NCBI RefSeq assembly: GCF_000515115.1
Contig: NZ_AZXF01000014.1
Location: 86,614-150,613 of the forward strand
Source: Nocardiopsis sp. CNT312
GTDB lineage: Bacteria > Actinomycetota > Actinomycetes > Streptosporangiales > Streptosporangiaceae
Direction of reading: 5' to 3'
Length of the DNA stretch: 64,000 bases
Made by a program: the position numbers and the translations under genes. Positions 20,010 through 29,156 of the stretch are shown here, one piece after another; positions within the stretch are counted from its first letter, which is position 1, and each line of letters starts with the position of its first letter. The notes beneath the pieces are model-generated. The model was not told the origin of the DNA. It searched no databases and saw nothing but the letters and a program-made list of their open reading frames with translations.

Positions 20010-20729
20010 GTGCGGCTCGTCTTCCCGAACGTGACGATCTCCGCTTCCTCCCCCCTGAAAGCCGTCCGTGCGGCCCTGGAACGGCTGGGGCCGCGGGGCA
20101 TGGCCGCCCTGTGCGCCCTCGCCGTTGCGGCGGGCTGCGCCCCGTTCCTGTGGGCCCTCGCCTCCACCTCCGGCGACCGCCACCCCGCCGACACGGTGCC
20201 CGAGCGCCCCGTGGCCCTGGTCCTGGGGGCCGGGGTGCGCCCGGACGGGCTGCCGAGCAGGCTGCTGGCCCGCCGCCTGGACACCGCCGCAGCGCTCTAC
20301 TCCGCGGGCCGGGTGCGGGCGATCCTGGTCAGCGGGGACAACAGCGTGGAGCACTACAACGAGCCCGACACGATGCGCGCGTACCTGATCGACGCCGGGG
20401 TGCCCGCCGACCGCGTGGTGGCCGACTACGCGGGCTTCGACACCTGGGACTCCTGCACCCGGGCGCACCGGGTGTTCGGGGTGGAGGCGGCCACGGTCGT
20501 CACCCAGGACTTCCACCTGCCGCGTGCGGTGCTGCTGTGCCGTTCGGCGGGCATCGACGCGGTGGGGGTGGCCGACTCCAGCCTCCGGGAGCGGACCTTC
20601 GCCACGGTCTACGGCTGGGTCCGGGAGGTGCCAGCGACCGCGGCGGCGGTGGTCGACGCGGTGTTCACGCCGGCCCCCCGGTTCCTCGGCCCCTACGAGA
20701 CCGGGGTCGACGACGCCCTCTCCGCTTAG
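20010..20729 (+). CDS. SanA/YdcF-like DUF218 membrane protein, copy 1
   Basis: A 239-residue protein with a single N-terminal membrane helix (about residues 30-52) followed by the DUF218 domain: VALVLGAGV, ILVSGDN, EPDTMRAYLIDAGVP, DYAGFDTWDSC and VVTQDFHLPRAVLLCR. E. coli relatives SanA and ElyC act in envelope integrity at the cell surface. It follows murQ by 40 bases, consistent with a wall-related unit. It ends in a 4-base convergent overlap with the next gene. A second DUF218 protein lies 1.5 kb downstream. The GTG start has no strong ribosome-binding site. Confidence 0.88.
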   Translation: MRLVFPNVTISASSPLKAVRAALERLGPRGMAALCALAVAAGCAPFLWALASTSGDRHPADTVPERPVALVLGAGVRPDGLPSRLLARRLDTAAALYSAGRVRAILVSGDNSVEHYNEPDTMRAYLIDAGVPADRVVADYAGFDTWDSCTRAHRVFGVEAATVVTQDFHLPRAVLLCRSAGIDAVGVADSSLRERTFATVYGWVREVPATAAAVVDAVFTPAPRFLGPYETGVDDALSA

Positions 20730-22138
20730 CGGCCGCCGAACAGGCGCCCGAACAGTCCGGGTTCGGGCGCGGTGGGCGCGGGTGCGGGCTCCTCGGCCTC
20801 CTCCGCCTCCCCGGGGCCGGTCTCCACACCGACCAGGGCACAGAACTCCTCGCGGTCGGTGGGCAGCGCCCACGCGCGCAGGGTGGCCGTGAACTCCTCG
20901 TCCTCCCACGCGGAGGCTGGGAGTTCGGCGACGGCCCACAGGACCTTGAGCGTGTCCTCGCCGTAGTCGGCCTCGACGTGCTCCTGGGCCGTGAAGCCCC
21001 GGGAACGGGGACCGAGCGCCGTCTCCAGCGCGACACCGGCCACCAGCGCGCGGGAGTCCTCCTCCTTCTCCAGGAGGCCGGGCAGCATGTCCAGGCGCAG
21101 GCGGCGGGCCCGCGTCCCGGCGCGGCCGAGCGCGAGGAACCCCAGGACCTGCGGAGACCGGGTTCCGCAGTGCGGCCACGACTCGTTGAACAGTCCCTCG
21201 TAGCCCGTGGACGTTCCGCCGCCCCGACCGATCCGGCGCAGGGCCTCGCGGGGGGTGTCCTCGCCGTGGAGGAGCACCATGGCCACGGAGGCGGCGAAGG
21301 AGTTGTAGAGGTTGCCCCCGGCCATCTGGTGGGCGAGGGCGACCGTGGTATCGGTGTCGCGGGGGTCGGCCAGCATGCCCAGGGCGAAGAGTTCGGCGGG
21401 CAGCGGCTCCCCGCCGTCCGTGCCGGCCATGGCCTCGCGCAGGTTGGCGGGGGGCCGGGGGGCGGAGCGCAGGTCCTTGGCGAGCAGGACCTGAGAGGCC
21501 CCAGTGATCTCGGCGGCGATGCGCTCGGCGTCGTCGTGCAGGAAGGCGAGCACGTAGCTCGCCCACTCGGCCGCGCGGTCCATGCCGCCCCGGTCGGCGG
21601 GGTCCTTGAGGAGGGCGGTCAGGTCGCCCGCTCGCGCGAGGACCGCCTCGTAGGTGTCGAGCGCGGCTCGCAGGACCTGGACCCCCTTCGGCCGCTCCAG
21701 GACGGCGAGCCGGTCGCTCAGGCGGTGGAACTCCTGCTCGTCGGCGGCCTCCGCGATCCATGCGCGGTACTGGTCGAGCGCCTTCTCGTGGTCGGTGGCG
21801 GCCACCCAGGCGACCTCGTCCCGCCACAGCGCGAGGTTCCGGGGCGCGGGCAGGCACTCCTCCGCACGGCCGCAGACCAGTTCGAGGAGGAGGCTGAGCG
21901 GCCGCCAGCGGTCGGCGGCCGGGGTCTGCGGGGAGCAGGCGGTGTCGACCAGGAAGCCGACCGCCGCGGGCGCGGCGAGGTGGCCGGGCTCCGGGTAGCG
22001 GATGATGTCGTGGAGGTCGGAGAGCGCCGCGTCGCTCCCGGCGAGCGAGGCCAGGAGGTCGGGGATGCGCTCACCGCCCTCGGGGGCCAGGGCGGCCCAG
22101 TCCACACTGTTCGCGTCGTTTCCCGTGGTCGCGTTCAT
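20726..22138 (-). CDS. Conserved hypothetical protein with acidic, helical repeats
   Basis: A 470-residue protein that I cannot assign to a family. It is alpha-helical and acidic, without signal peptide or membrane helix, and shows no catalytic motif. The Ala/Leu-rich helical segments, a run of alternating acidic and hydrophobic helices around residues 90-200, and the overall length recall HEAT-like scaffolds. The C-terminus is a Glu/Pro/Ala linker ending in GLFGRLFGGR, a short amphipathic tail. The ATG at 22138 (MNATTGND) was preferred; one ten codons upstream is equally possible because neither has a clear ribosome-binding site. It sits between two SanA-like genes. Confidence 0.7.
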   Translation of the reverse strand: MNATTGNDANSVDWAALAPEGGERIPDLLASLAGSDAALSDLHDIIRYPEPGHLAAPAAVGFLVDTACSPQTPAADRWRPLSLLLELVCGRAEECLPAPRNLALWRDEVAWVAATDHEKALDQYRAWIAEAADEQEFHRLSDRLAVLERPKGVQVLRAALDTYEAVLARAGDLTALLKDPADRGGMDRAAEWASYVLAFLHDDAERIAAEITGASQVLLAKDLRSAPRPPANLREAMAGTDGGEPLPAELFALGMLADPRDTDTTVALAHQMAGGNLYNSFAASVAMVLLHGEDTPREALRRIGRGGGTSTGYEGLFNESWPHCGTRSPQVLGFLALGRAGTRARRLRLDMLPGLLEKEEDSRALVAGVALETALGPRSRGFTAQEHVEADYGEDTLKVLWAVAELPASAWEDEEFTATLRAWALPTDREEFCALVGVETGPGEAEEAEEPAPAPTAPEPGLFGRLFGGR

Positions 22139-22194
22139 GGGCCGATTATCGCGCCCGGCCACGGCCACGGCGAACCGGGTGCCGGTGCGGTGGG

Positions 22195-22839
22195 TCAGAG
22201 CCCGGCCTCGGCGGGGGCGGGGCGCAGGAGTGCGTCGCGCAGGGCCTTGGGTGCGGCCCCGGCCTCACGCGCGTAGCCGAGGACGGTGGGGCGCCGACGG
22301 GCGCCCAGGCTCGCGTCGCCGACACCGACGGCATCGATCCCGGCGGCCCTGGCGAGCGCGACGGTGCGCGGGAGGTGGAAGGCCTGGGTGACCATGGTGG
22401 CGGCGTCGACGCCGAAGAGTTCGCGCACGCGCACGCAGGTGTCCCAGGTGCGGTACCCGTGGGGGTCGGCCCGCACCCGGTGGGCGGGGACACCGCGGGC
22501 CACGAGGTAGCGGGTCATGGTGTCGGTCTCCCGGCACGAGACCTCGCGGTTGTCCCCGGAGACGATGACGGCGTCGACCCGGCGCTCGTCGTAGAGCCGG
22601 ACGGCGAGGTCGAGTCGGCGGGCGAGCAGCGGTGAGGGCCCTTCGGGCCAGGCCGCGGCACCGAGGACGACGGCGACCGGCCGGTGCGGTACACGGTCGG
22701 CGCGCTTGCGGCGGCCCGCGCTGGCCAGGTAGGTCCATGCCAGTGGTACCAGTGCCAGGAACCCCGCACCGGCCCCGGCCCCGGCCACAGCGATCCACAC
22801 GGCCACACCACCCCTTTTCCTCCGTCGGTACGGGCGCAC
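22195..22839 (-). CDS. SanA/YdcF-like DUF218 membrane protein, copy 2
   Basis: A 214-residue paralogue of the protein at 20010-20729, on the opposite strand. One N-terminal membrane helix (about residues 12-38) is followed by DUF218 landmarks: VAVVLGAAAW, VIVSGDN, ETDTMTRYLVARGVP, DPHGYRTWDTC and MVTQAFHLPRTVAL. It lies 57 bases downstream of the 470-residue unknown protein on the same strand, so the two may be cotranscribed. The function is probably in the cell envelope, as for its relatives. Confidence 0.87.
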   Translation of the reverse strand: MRPYRRRKRGGVAVWIAVAGAGAGAGFLALVPLAWTYLASAGRRKRADRVPHRPVAVVLGAAAWPEGPSPLLARRLDLAVRLYDERRVDAVIVSGDNREVSCRETDTMTRYLVARGVPAHRVRADPHGYRTWDTCVRVRELFGVDAATMVTQAFHLPRTVALARAAGIDAVGVGDASLGARRRPTVLGYAREAGAAPKALRDALLRPAPAEAGL

Positions 22840-23624
22840 CCATCATCGCGCACGCCGCGGGCCGGGCGGACGGGTGTCCGAGAGTTACCTGTGATGGCGG
22901 GCTCCAGAACTCCGCCGTTCTCCGCCGGACCCTCCCCTGGGGCACCCGGCGGGCACGGAGCGGGCTCACGTACTGCGGCCTTGCCGGAACCGGGTCCCGA
23001 CCCACGGTGCGGTTGAGGGCTCTGCCGAGGCAGGACGGACCTCGGCAGAGCCCTGGACCGCGCGGAGCGGGCGCATCCGCCCACGATCTCGCGTCCGGGC
23101 CCTTCCGCACACCCGTGTGTCCTGATCCGGCCACGATCCCGCCCTCGCGTCCCGCACCGATCCGGGTTTCGGTCCTGCCGCATGTCCGGGTTCGCCCTCT
23201 GTGGCCCCGGCAGGGCATCCCTCACCGCGCACACCCGCGGAGCCGCTTCCGCCTCCCCGGTCCCCGGTCTGCGGCTCAGAGGCGCCCTCACGCCTCGCGT
23301 TTCGGACAGTCTATTAACCCGTTTTCGGACAGCAGAGCCGACGGGAGAACCCCAGGTCAGGCGGACCCCCGGAACCCGCTACGGAAGAGCCGCCCAGCTC
23401 CATCGAACGGGCTTCCGCAAAAACCGCTTCCACCTGCCCTGATGACGGAATGAACGCGGCTATCGCGAATGTCGCGGATCGCCCCTCGAACGGCGTTTGC
23501 CGGAATTCCACCGCGAGCATCCTTCCTGTACAGAGGCCACCGGCCGGCTTCCTCTGGATCCACACCGTCCGTTCCGACCGCACACGCACCGCCCCATTGG
23601 TCGAAGACCGGAGGACCACACGAC
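22840..23624. other. Long divergent intergenic region
   Basis: About 785 bases between the SanA-like gene and the helicase gene. It has no gene I can support. It holds a perfect 15-bp inverted repeat (23016-23054), two copies of TTTCGGACAG 23 bases apart (23300-23309 and 23323-23332) around TCTATTAACC, and the helicase ribosome-binding site GGAGGA (23610-23615). Confidence 0.5.
23016..23054. repeat. Perfect 15-bp inverted repeat
   Basis: AGGGCTCTGCCGAGG (23016-23030) is repeated in inverse at 23040-23054 around a 9-base loop. It lies between divergent genes, where a terminator is not expected, and has no T tract on either side. Confidence 0.75.
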
Positions 23625-25415
23625 GTGACCGCCCTTGCGATCGCCCCGACGTTTCTCAGCGACTTCACCCGCCTCACGCCCGAGGTTCAGCTACACACGC
23701 TGAGCGCGATGCGCGCCTGCCAGGCGGGCGACGACCCCGATCTGGAATCCGTCGAGGGTGCCGCCGATCCCCGTGTACGGGTCCTCGGCATCGCCCCCGA
23801 CTGGTTCGGCGTCGTCCTGCCCGACTCCGCGGAGGACGGCCCGGAGGAGGCCGCGGCGGAGCCGCACTACCGCCTACTCGCCGTGCGCCCGCACGACGAG
23901 GCGCTCACCTTCGCCCGGGGCCTGCGCCCGGGCGCACCGGCCGCCGCAGGCGCCGACCCCACACCCGCCGGCCCGCCCGAACTCGCCGGAGCCCTGAGGG
24001 CGCCCTTCGACCAGTGGCGGATCAGCCTCCACCCGGACCAGCACGCCCTCGCCGAGGCCCGCTTCAACGGCTCCGTACAGATCACCGGCGGCCCCGGCAC
24101 CGGGAAGACCGCCGTCGCCCTGCACCGCGCCGCCCGCCTGGCGGCGCGGGAGGCGGCCGCCCGCCCCGAGAGCACGCGCGCGTCGGTCCTGCTCACCACC
24201 GGCAACCGCACGCTCGCGCAGACCCTGTCCGAGCGCCTGGACCAACTGCTGCCCGATCCGGGTACCCGGGCGCGGGTCCGGGTGTCCACGATCGACGGCC
24301 TGGCCCGCTCCGTGGCCGCGGCCCGCTCCGGCGTCGCCCCCCGACTCATCGACGAGGAGGAGCTGGCCCAGCGCTGGCGTGCGCTGGCCGTCGCCGACGG
24401 CCTCCCCTTCTCCGGCCGGTTCCTGGCCGACGAGTGGGAGCAGGTCCTGCTCGCCCAGAACCTGGAGGAGCTCGCGCGGTACATCCGCTGCGACCGCAAC
24501 GGCCGGGTACAGCACCTGGCACCCGAGCACCGCCGCCAGGTGTGGGAGACCGTGCGGCGCTACGTGGGCGCCATGCGCGTCGAGGGGCTGTGGTCCCGGC
24601 CCCAGTTGGCCGCCGAGGCGGCCCGGCTCCTGGAGCGCGGCGAGCCCTTGTTCCGGCACGCGGTGGTCGACGAGGCCCAGGACCTGCACCCGGCCCAGTG
24701 GCGGATGCTCAGGGCGGCGGTGCCCGAGGGGCCCGACGACCTGTTCATCGTCGGCGACCCGTACCAGCGCGTGTCCGACAACCGCGTCTCGCTGGCCTCG
24801 TTGGGGATCAACGTGCGCGGACGCGGGCGACGGCTCCGGGTCAGCTACCGCGTGACCCAGGAGATCCTGGACTGGAGCATCCCGATCCTGGGCAGGCGCG
24901 CCGCGCTCGGCATGGACGAGGACGCCGACACCCTGGCGGGCTTCCGGTCGCTGCTGCACGGACCGCGGCCGGTGGTCCGCGCGTGCGCCGACCGTGCCGA
25001 GGAGCTCTCCGCGCTCGGAAGCCGGATCCGGGTGTGGCTGGAGGCCGGGGTCGCGCCCGCCGACATCGCCGTGGCCGGGCGCAACCAGTGGGTGGTGCGC
25101 GCCGCCGCCAAGGAGTTGGAGGCCGGGGGCGTGCGCACCGCCCCGCTGGAGGGCCCCGGTGACGGCTCCGCGGTCCGGATCGGCACGATGCACCGGCTCA
25201 AGGGGCAGGAGTTCCGCTGCGTGGCCCTGCTGGGGGTCAGCGACCACCTGCTCCCGCCCAAGGCGGCGATCGAGGCGGCCGACGGTGACCAGGTGGCCCT
25301 GGAGCACGCCTACCAGCGGGAGCGGACGCTGTTGTTCGTGGCCGCCACCCGGGCCAGGGACGCGCTGTACGTGTCCCACGTGGGGCGGCCCAGCCGTCTG
25401 ATCTCCGGACACTGA
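23625..25415 (+). CDS. SF1 (UvrD/Rep-type) helicase with ParE/RelE-like N-terminal region
   Basis: A 596-residue helicase-like ATPase. Motifs in order: Walker A GGPGTGKTAVALH, a VLLTTGNRTLAQ strand (motif Ia), DEAQDLHPAQW (motif II), VGDPYQRVSDNR (motif III), GTMHRLKGQEF (motif V), and VAATRARDALYV (motif VI). Residues 1-95 do not belong to the helicase core. They run FLSDFTRLTPEVQ ... DPRVRVLGI ... WFGVVL ... YRLLAVRPHDEALTFA, the layout of a ParE/RelE toxin fold, a fusion known in actinobacterial UvrD-like proteins. GTG 23625 was chosen for the GGAGGA nine bases upstream. DNA repair or RNA polymerase-linked roles are possible. Confidence 0.9.
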   Translation: MTALAIAPTFLSDFTRLTPEVQLHTLSAMRACQAGDDPDLESVEGAADPRVRVLGIAPDWFGVVLPDSAEDGPEEAAAEPHYRLLAVRPHDEALTFARGLRPGAPAAAGADPTPAGPPELAGALRAPFDQWRISLHPDQHALAEARFNGSVQITGGPGTGKTAVALHRAARLAAREAAARPESTRASVLLTTGNRTLAQTLSERLDQLLPDPGTRARVRVSTIDGLARSVAAARSGVAPRLIDEEELAQRWRALAVADGLPFSGRFLADEWEQVLLAQNLEELARYIRCDRNGRVQHLAPEHRRQVWETVRRYVGAMRVEGLWSRPQLAAEAARLLERGEPLFRHAVVDEAQDLHPAQWRMLRAAVPEGPDDLFIVGDPYQRVSDNRVSLASLGINVRGRGRRLRVSYRVTQEILDWSIPILGRRAALGMDEDADTLAGFRSLLHGPRPVVRACADRAEELSALGSRIRVWLEAGVAPADIAVAGRNQWVVRAAAKELEAGGVRTAPLEGPGDGSAVRIGTMHRLKGQEFRCVALLGVSDHLLPPKAAIEAADGDQVALEHAYQRERTLLFVAATRARDALYVSHVGRPSRLISGH

Positions 25416-25910
25416 CGGTGGCCGGGGGCGGGGCGCCGCCGCGGGTCGTCCGGCCGGGGCCGGGAAAGCGGTTCCTCCCGGCCGTGAACGGACCAGGATT
25501 CCTCGCTGGACGCCGTTGACGCCGTCGCCGCAGACCCCGAACGAGGCGGCCAGGAGCCCCCCGGGTCGTCCCAGCGCCCAGAACGGCGGCGGTGGGGCCC
25601 GGAACCGCGACGAGCGCGAAGCGGCGCCAGCGCGTTCCGCCCGTGCCGTGTCCGGCCACGTCCCGGGACCCCTCAGGCCTCGCGCCAGAAGCCATGGGAT
25701 CCCTCCAGAGCTTCGCCGCGCGGAGCGGCGACGGGGGAAGCGAGGGGTTGCGCCGATGCGCGCCTCGCGTGTTGTATGAACACGCCTACTCGGCGGTAGT
25801 AACGAACGTTGCGATAGAAAATGTCACATTTCCAGTTGGCATCTTTGGCGTGGCGGACTCGCATCCGGCGCACGACGGGATCGCGACGCCTGAGCGAAGA
25901 AAGGTCCCAC
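25416..25910. other. Intergenic region before the GMC oxidoreductase gene
   Basis: About 495 bases without a supportable gene. The last 150 bases are AT-richer and contain a perfect palindrome AAATGT-C-ACATTT (25819-25831) and a GC stem CTAC/GTAG near 25787. This is the probable promoter and operator region of the following gene. Confidence 0.45.
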
Positions 25911-27725
25911 GTGTCCCCTCACCGCACGACCAACGCTGCCGCCCACCACCCCGAGACCACCTCCGAACAGCACGAATACGACGTCCTCGTGATCGGTTCC
26001 GGGTTCGGAGGGTCGGTCAGCGCCCTGCGCCTCACCGAGAAGGGGTACCGGGTCGGCGTCCTGGAGGCCGGACGCCGCTTCACCCCCGAGACACTGCCCT
26101 CCACCTCCTGGGACCTCAGGAACTTCCTGTGGGCGCCCCGGCTCGGCCTGTACGGCATCCAGCGCATCCACCTGCTCCGCGACGTGATGGTCCTCGGCGG
26201 GGCAGGCGTGGGCGGCGGTTCGCTCAACTACGCGAACACGCTCTACCACCCGCTGGACCCCTTCTTCGAGGACCCGCAGTGGCGGCACATCACCGACTGG
26301 AAGACCGAACTGGCACCCTTCTACGACCAGGCCCGACGCATGCTCGGGGTCCGCACCAACCCCACCCTCACCCCCTCTGACCGCGCGCTGAGGGCCGTCG
26401 GCGAGCAGATGGGCGTGGCGGACTCGTTCCGCCTCACACCCGTGGGCGTGTGCTTCGGCGACGGCCGGGACGGCGCGGGGAACCGGGGCGGGCCCGGAGC
26501 ACCGGTCGGCGACCCCTACTTCGGCGGCGCCGGGCCCGACCGCAGGGCCTGCACCCAGTGCGGCGAGTGCATGACCGGCTGCCGCCACGGCGCCAAGAAC
26601 ACCCTCACCGAGAACTACCTGTACTTCGCCGAGCGGGACGGAGCGAGGATCCACCCGCTGACCACGGTCGAGCGCGTCCGCGCACTGCCCGGCGGCGGGT
26701 TCGCCGTCGACGCCGTCCCCACCGGACGGCGCAGGGGCGGCACCCGCACGTTCACCGCGGGCCAGGTCGTGGTGGCCGCCGGTACCTGGGGCACCCAGAA
26801 CCTGCTGCACCGGATGCGCGAGTCCGGGACCCTGCCGCGCCTGTCCCCCAGGCTCGGCCACCTGACCAGGACCAACTCCGAGGCCCTCGTCGGCGCGATG
26901 AGCCGCCGCGTGCCGCCCCCGGAGGAGTCCCTCACCCAGGGCGTGGCCATCACCTCCTCCATCCACCCGGACGAGAACACCCACATCGAACCCGTCCGGT
27001 ACGGCAAGGGCTCCAACGCGATGGGGCTGCTCACCACCGTCCAGGTCCCGGGCGGCGGCAGGGTGCCGCGCTGGCTGCGGTTCCTCGGGGAGGCGCTGCG
27101 CCACCCCTACGTCTTCGCCCGCAGCCTCTCCGCCCGGCGGTGGTCGGAGCGCACCGTCATCGCGCTGGTCATGCAGTCCCTGGACAACTCGCTGACCACC
27201 TCGCTGACGCGGGGCCTGTTCGGCCGCAGGCTCACCTCGCGGCAGGGCCACGGCGAGCCCAACCCCAGCTACATCCCGGCCGCTGAGGAGGCGGCCTCGC
27301 GGCTGGCGGCCGAGATCGACGGGTTCCCGGGCGGCAGTTGGGGGGAGGTCTTCGACATCCCGCTGACGGCCCACTTCCTGGGCGGCTGCCCGATCGGGGA
27401 CAGCGCGGACAGCGGTGTGGTCGACCCCTACCACCGGGTCTACGGCTACCCGGGCCTGCACGTGGTGGACGGCTCCGCGGTGACCGCCAACCTGGGCGTG
27501 AACCCGTCGCTCACCATCACAGCGCAGGCCGAGCGCGCCATGTCGCTGTGGCCGAACCGGGGCGAGGAGGACCCGCGGCCCGCCCAGGGCACGGAGTACC
27601 GCCGCCTGAGGCCGGTGTACCCGCGCTCCCCCGCCGTGCCGGCCGGGGCCTTCGCCGAACTGCGCCACACCGTGCCGCTGCCGCTGTCCGTGGCCGAGGA
27701 CCGCTCCGGGAACGGCGTAGGCTGA
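25911..27725 (+). CDS. GMC-family FAD oxidoreductase (cholesterol-oxidase-like)
   Basis: A 604-residue flavoprotein. The FAD-binding motif GSGFGGSVSALRL lies near residue 34, followed by VLEAGRRF. A GMC signature-like stretch (VLGGAGVGGGSLNYAN) follows, and the C-terminal GMC motif region is LGGCPIGD ... VYGYPGLHVVDGSAVTANLGVNPSLTI. Between them, CTQCGECMTGCRHGAKN has four cysteines, as in a subgroup of actinobacterial cholesterol-oxidase-like enzymes. Start GTG 25911 is preceded by AAGGT. There is no Tat signal, so it is probably cytoplasmic. The substrate may be a sterol or other secondary alcohol. A palindrome terminates the gene. Confidence 0.88.
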   Translation: MSPHRTTNAAAHHPETTSEQHEYDVLVIGSGFGGSVSALRLTEKGYRVGVLEAGRRFTPETLPSTSWDLRNFLWAPRLGLYGIQRIHLLRDVMVLGGAGVGGGSLNYANTLYHPLDPFFEDPQWRHITDWKTELAPFYDQARRMLGVRTNPTLTPSDRALRAVGEQMGVADSFRLTPVGVCFGDGRDGAGNRGGPGAPVGDPYFGGAGPDRRACTQCGECMTGCRHGAKNTLTENYLYFAERDGARIHPLTTVERVRALPGGGFAVDAVPTGRRRGGTRTFTAGQVVVAAGTWGTQNLLHRMRESGTLPRLSPRLGHLTRTNSEALVGAMSRRVPPPEESLTQGVAITSSIHPDENTHIEPVRYGKGSNAMGLLTTVQVPGGGRVPRWLRFLGEALRHPYVFARSLSARRWSERTVIALVMQSLDNSLTTSLTRGLFGRRLTSRQGHGEPNPSYIPAAEEAASRLAAEIDGFPGGSWGEVFDIPLTAHFLGGCPIGDSADSGVVDPYHRVYGYPGLHVVDGSAVTANLGVNPSLTITAQAERAMSLWPNRGEEDPRPAQGTEYRRLRPVYPRSPAVPAGAFAELRHTVPLPLSVAEDRSGNGVG

Positions 27726-27726
27726 C

Positions 27727-27748
27727 CGGGCGGGGGCGCCCCCGCCCG
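27727..27748. terminator. 22-nt perfect palindrome, probable bidirectional terminator
   Basis: CGGGCGGGGGC and its inverse meet without a spacer immediately after the GMC stop codon. It lies between that gene and the end of the convergent MerR pseudogene, where a two-way terminator is expected. Confidence 0.6.
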
Positions 27749-27776
27749 CGCGGCACGGGAGCGCTCCCCCCGCAGG

Positions 27777-28548
27777 TCAGACGAGTGCCTCGTGCTCCTG
27801 GGAGCGGTCGGCGGCACCGCGCAGGTGCTCCACGGCCGGGGCGCAGTGCCCGCCCCTCACGTCGTTGACGTTCTCCGCCATCGTCTGGACCAGGACCGCG
27901 TCGACGGCCTGCTGGGCGAGCGGGCGCACCCTGCGGGTCACCCCGGCGGTCCCGGTGACCTCCTCGCTGCCGCTGCGGACCAGCGTCTGGGGGGCGTACC
28001 GCTCCAGGACGTGCCCGGCGACCGGACGGACCACGTGCTCGGCGACATGGCCGACCTTGTCGCGCAGGTGCTCCGCGGTGTCGAGTGCCGTGTCCACGGG
28101 GAGGCCCACCGCGACGGGTTCGGCTCCGGCCGACAGCAGCCGCGGGCCCAGCACGCGGAAGCGCAGTCCGTCGCGTTCGAGGGCCCCGGTCGACGGCGCG
28201 CTCTATCGTCCGGGGCGTCACCCCCGTGCCGAACACGCCGCACAGGTCGGCGGGGGTGACGTCGGCGGCGCTCCCGGCGTCCCCGGTCGCCGATGCGAAC
28301 CCGAGGATGCCGGAGAGGTCGCCGCCGCGCTCCCACACCCGGAACACCTCCCCGATGCTGGCGAAGGCGCAGCCCCGCCACAGCAGTTGGCCGATGAGCC
28401 GCAGACGTGCCGGGTGCGCCTCGGAGCAGATCCCCCCACGCCCCCGTCCGCGCGGAGGTGCGAGAAGACCCCGGCCCTGGTACACCCGGACGTTGCGTAC
28501 CGTCGTGTCCGCGCGCCTTGCACGTTCGTCAATGCGGTATTGGGCCCC
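27777..28548 (-). pseudogene. MerR-family transcriptional regulator, frameshifted and without a start codon
   Basis: Two frames together encode one MerR protein of about 256 residues. The first part (from 28545) reads AQYRIDERARRADTTVRNVRVYQGRGLL, a MerR DNA-binding helix, then a recognisable effector half to IERAVDRG. Near 28187-28192 a run GGGG followed by CCC breaks the frame; removing one G gives DRALERDGLRFRVLGPRLLS, which continues to TMAENVNDVRGG and a stop at 27777. At the expected start, GGG (28548-28546) stands after GGAGG where GTG would be expected. So both start and frame are lost, unless the G run is a sequencing error. It is divergent from the alpha/beta hydrolase gene. Confidence 0.75.
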
Positions 28549-29156
28549 GCCTCCAGCCCAGGGACCGCGGCCCCTGCGGTGCGAGGCGGATCGCCTCGTT
28601 GCCGTAGCGCCTGCCGGACCCGCCGTCGGCGGGCAGGAGGGAACGGGCGGCCTCCCACCGCGCACGCCACCGCCCCTCGGTGAGCTGTGCCCCGGCCAGG
28701 GGCGGCGGGGGTCCGACAACCCGCGCCCCGCCCGGGGCAGGCGTGACGCAGCCCGGCCGGGGTACGACGGCCAGGAGCGGGGATCGCTCCCGGGCACCGG
28801 TGTGTGCTCGTGCCGCCTCGCCCACCAACGGTGCACCACCCCCACAACGACGAACTCCGGACGACGCGTGCCTCCCGCACGCGCGCCGCGCAGGCCTGAG
28901 GAGGCGGAGGCGATGAGCGGTTTCGGCAAGGAAGAGGAGTACCGGGGGCCGGTGAGGGCCGCCCCGGTTCTCCGCCCGCCCCGGTGTGGGCGCGGCCTTC
29001 GATAGGGTCGCGCGCCGTCCTGGTCCGGGCCCCGGACGGGCCCGAGGGCACCGGGGAGCCGGACGGGCCCGACCTGTGGGTCGGGCACCCGGCCACCGGT
29101 TCCGGAACCCCTCCTGTCCGGTCCCCGACATCACACCCGACGACTGAGAGGTCCCC
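28549..29156. other. Intergenic region between MerR pseudogene and hydrolase gene
   Basis: About 610 bases of GC-rich sequence with no supportable gene on either strand and no clear repeat. It presumably holds the hydrolase promoter. Confidence 0.35.

Noticed and set aside
23182..23442. A possible 86-codon gene between the SanA-like and helicase genes
   Set aside because: It lacks a ribosome-binding site, overlaps the repeated TTTCGGACAG sites and shows no protein-like pattern.
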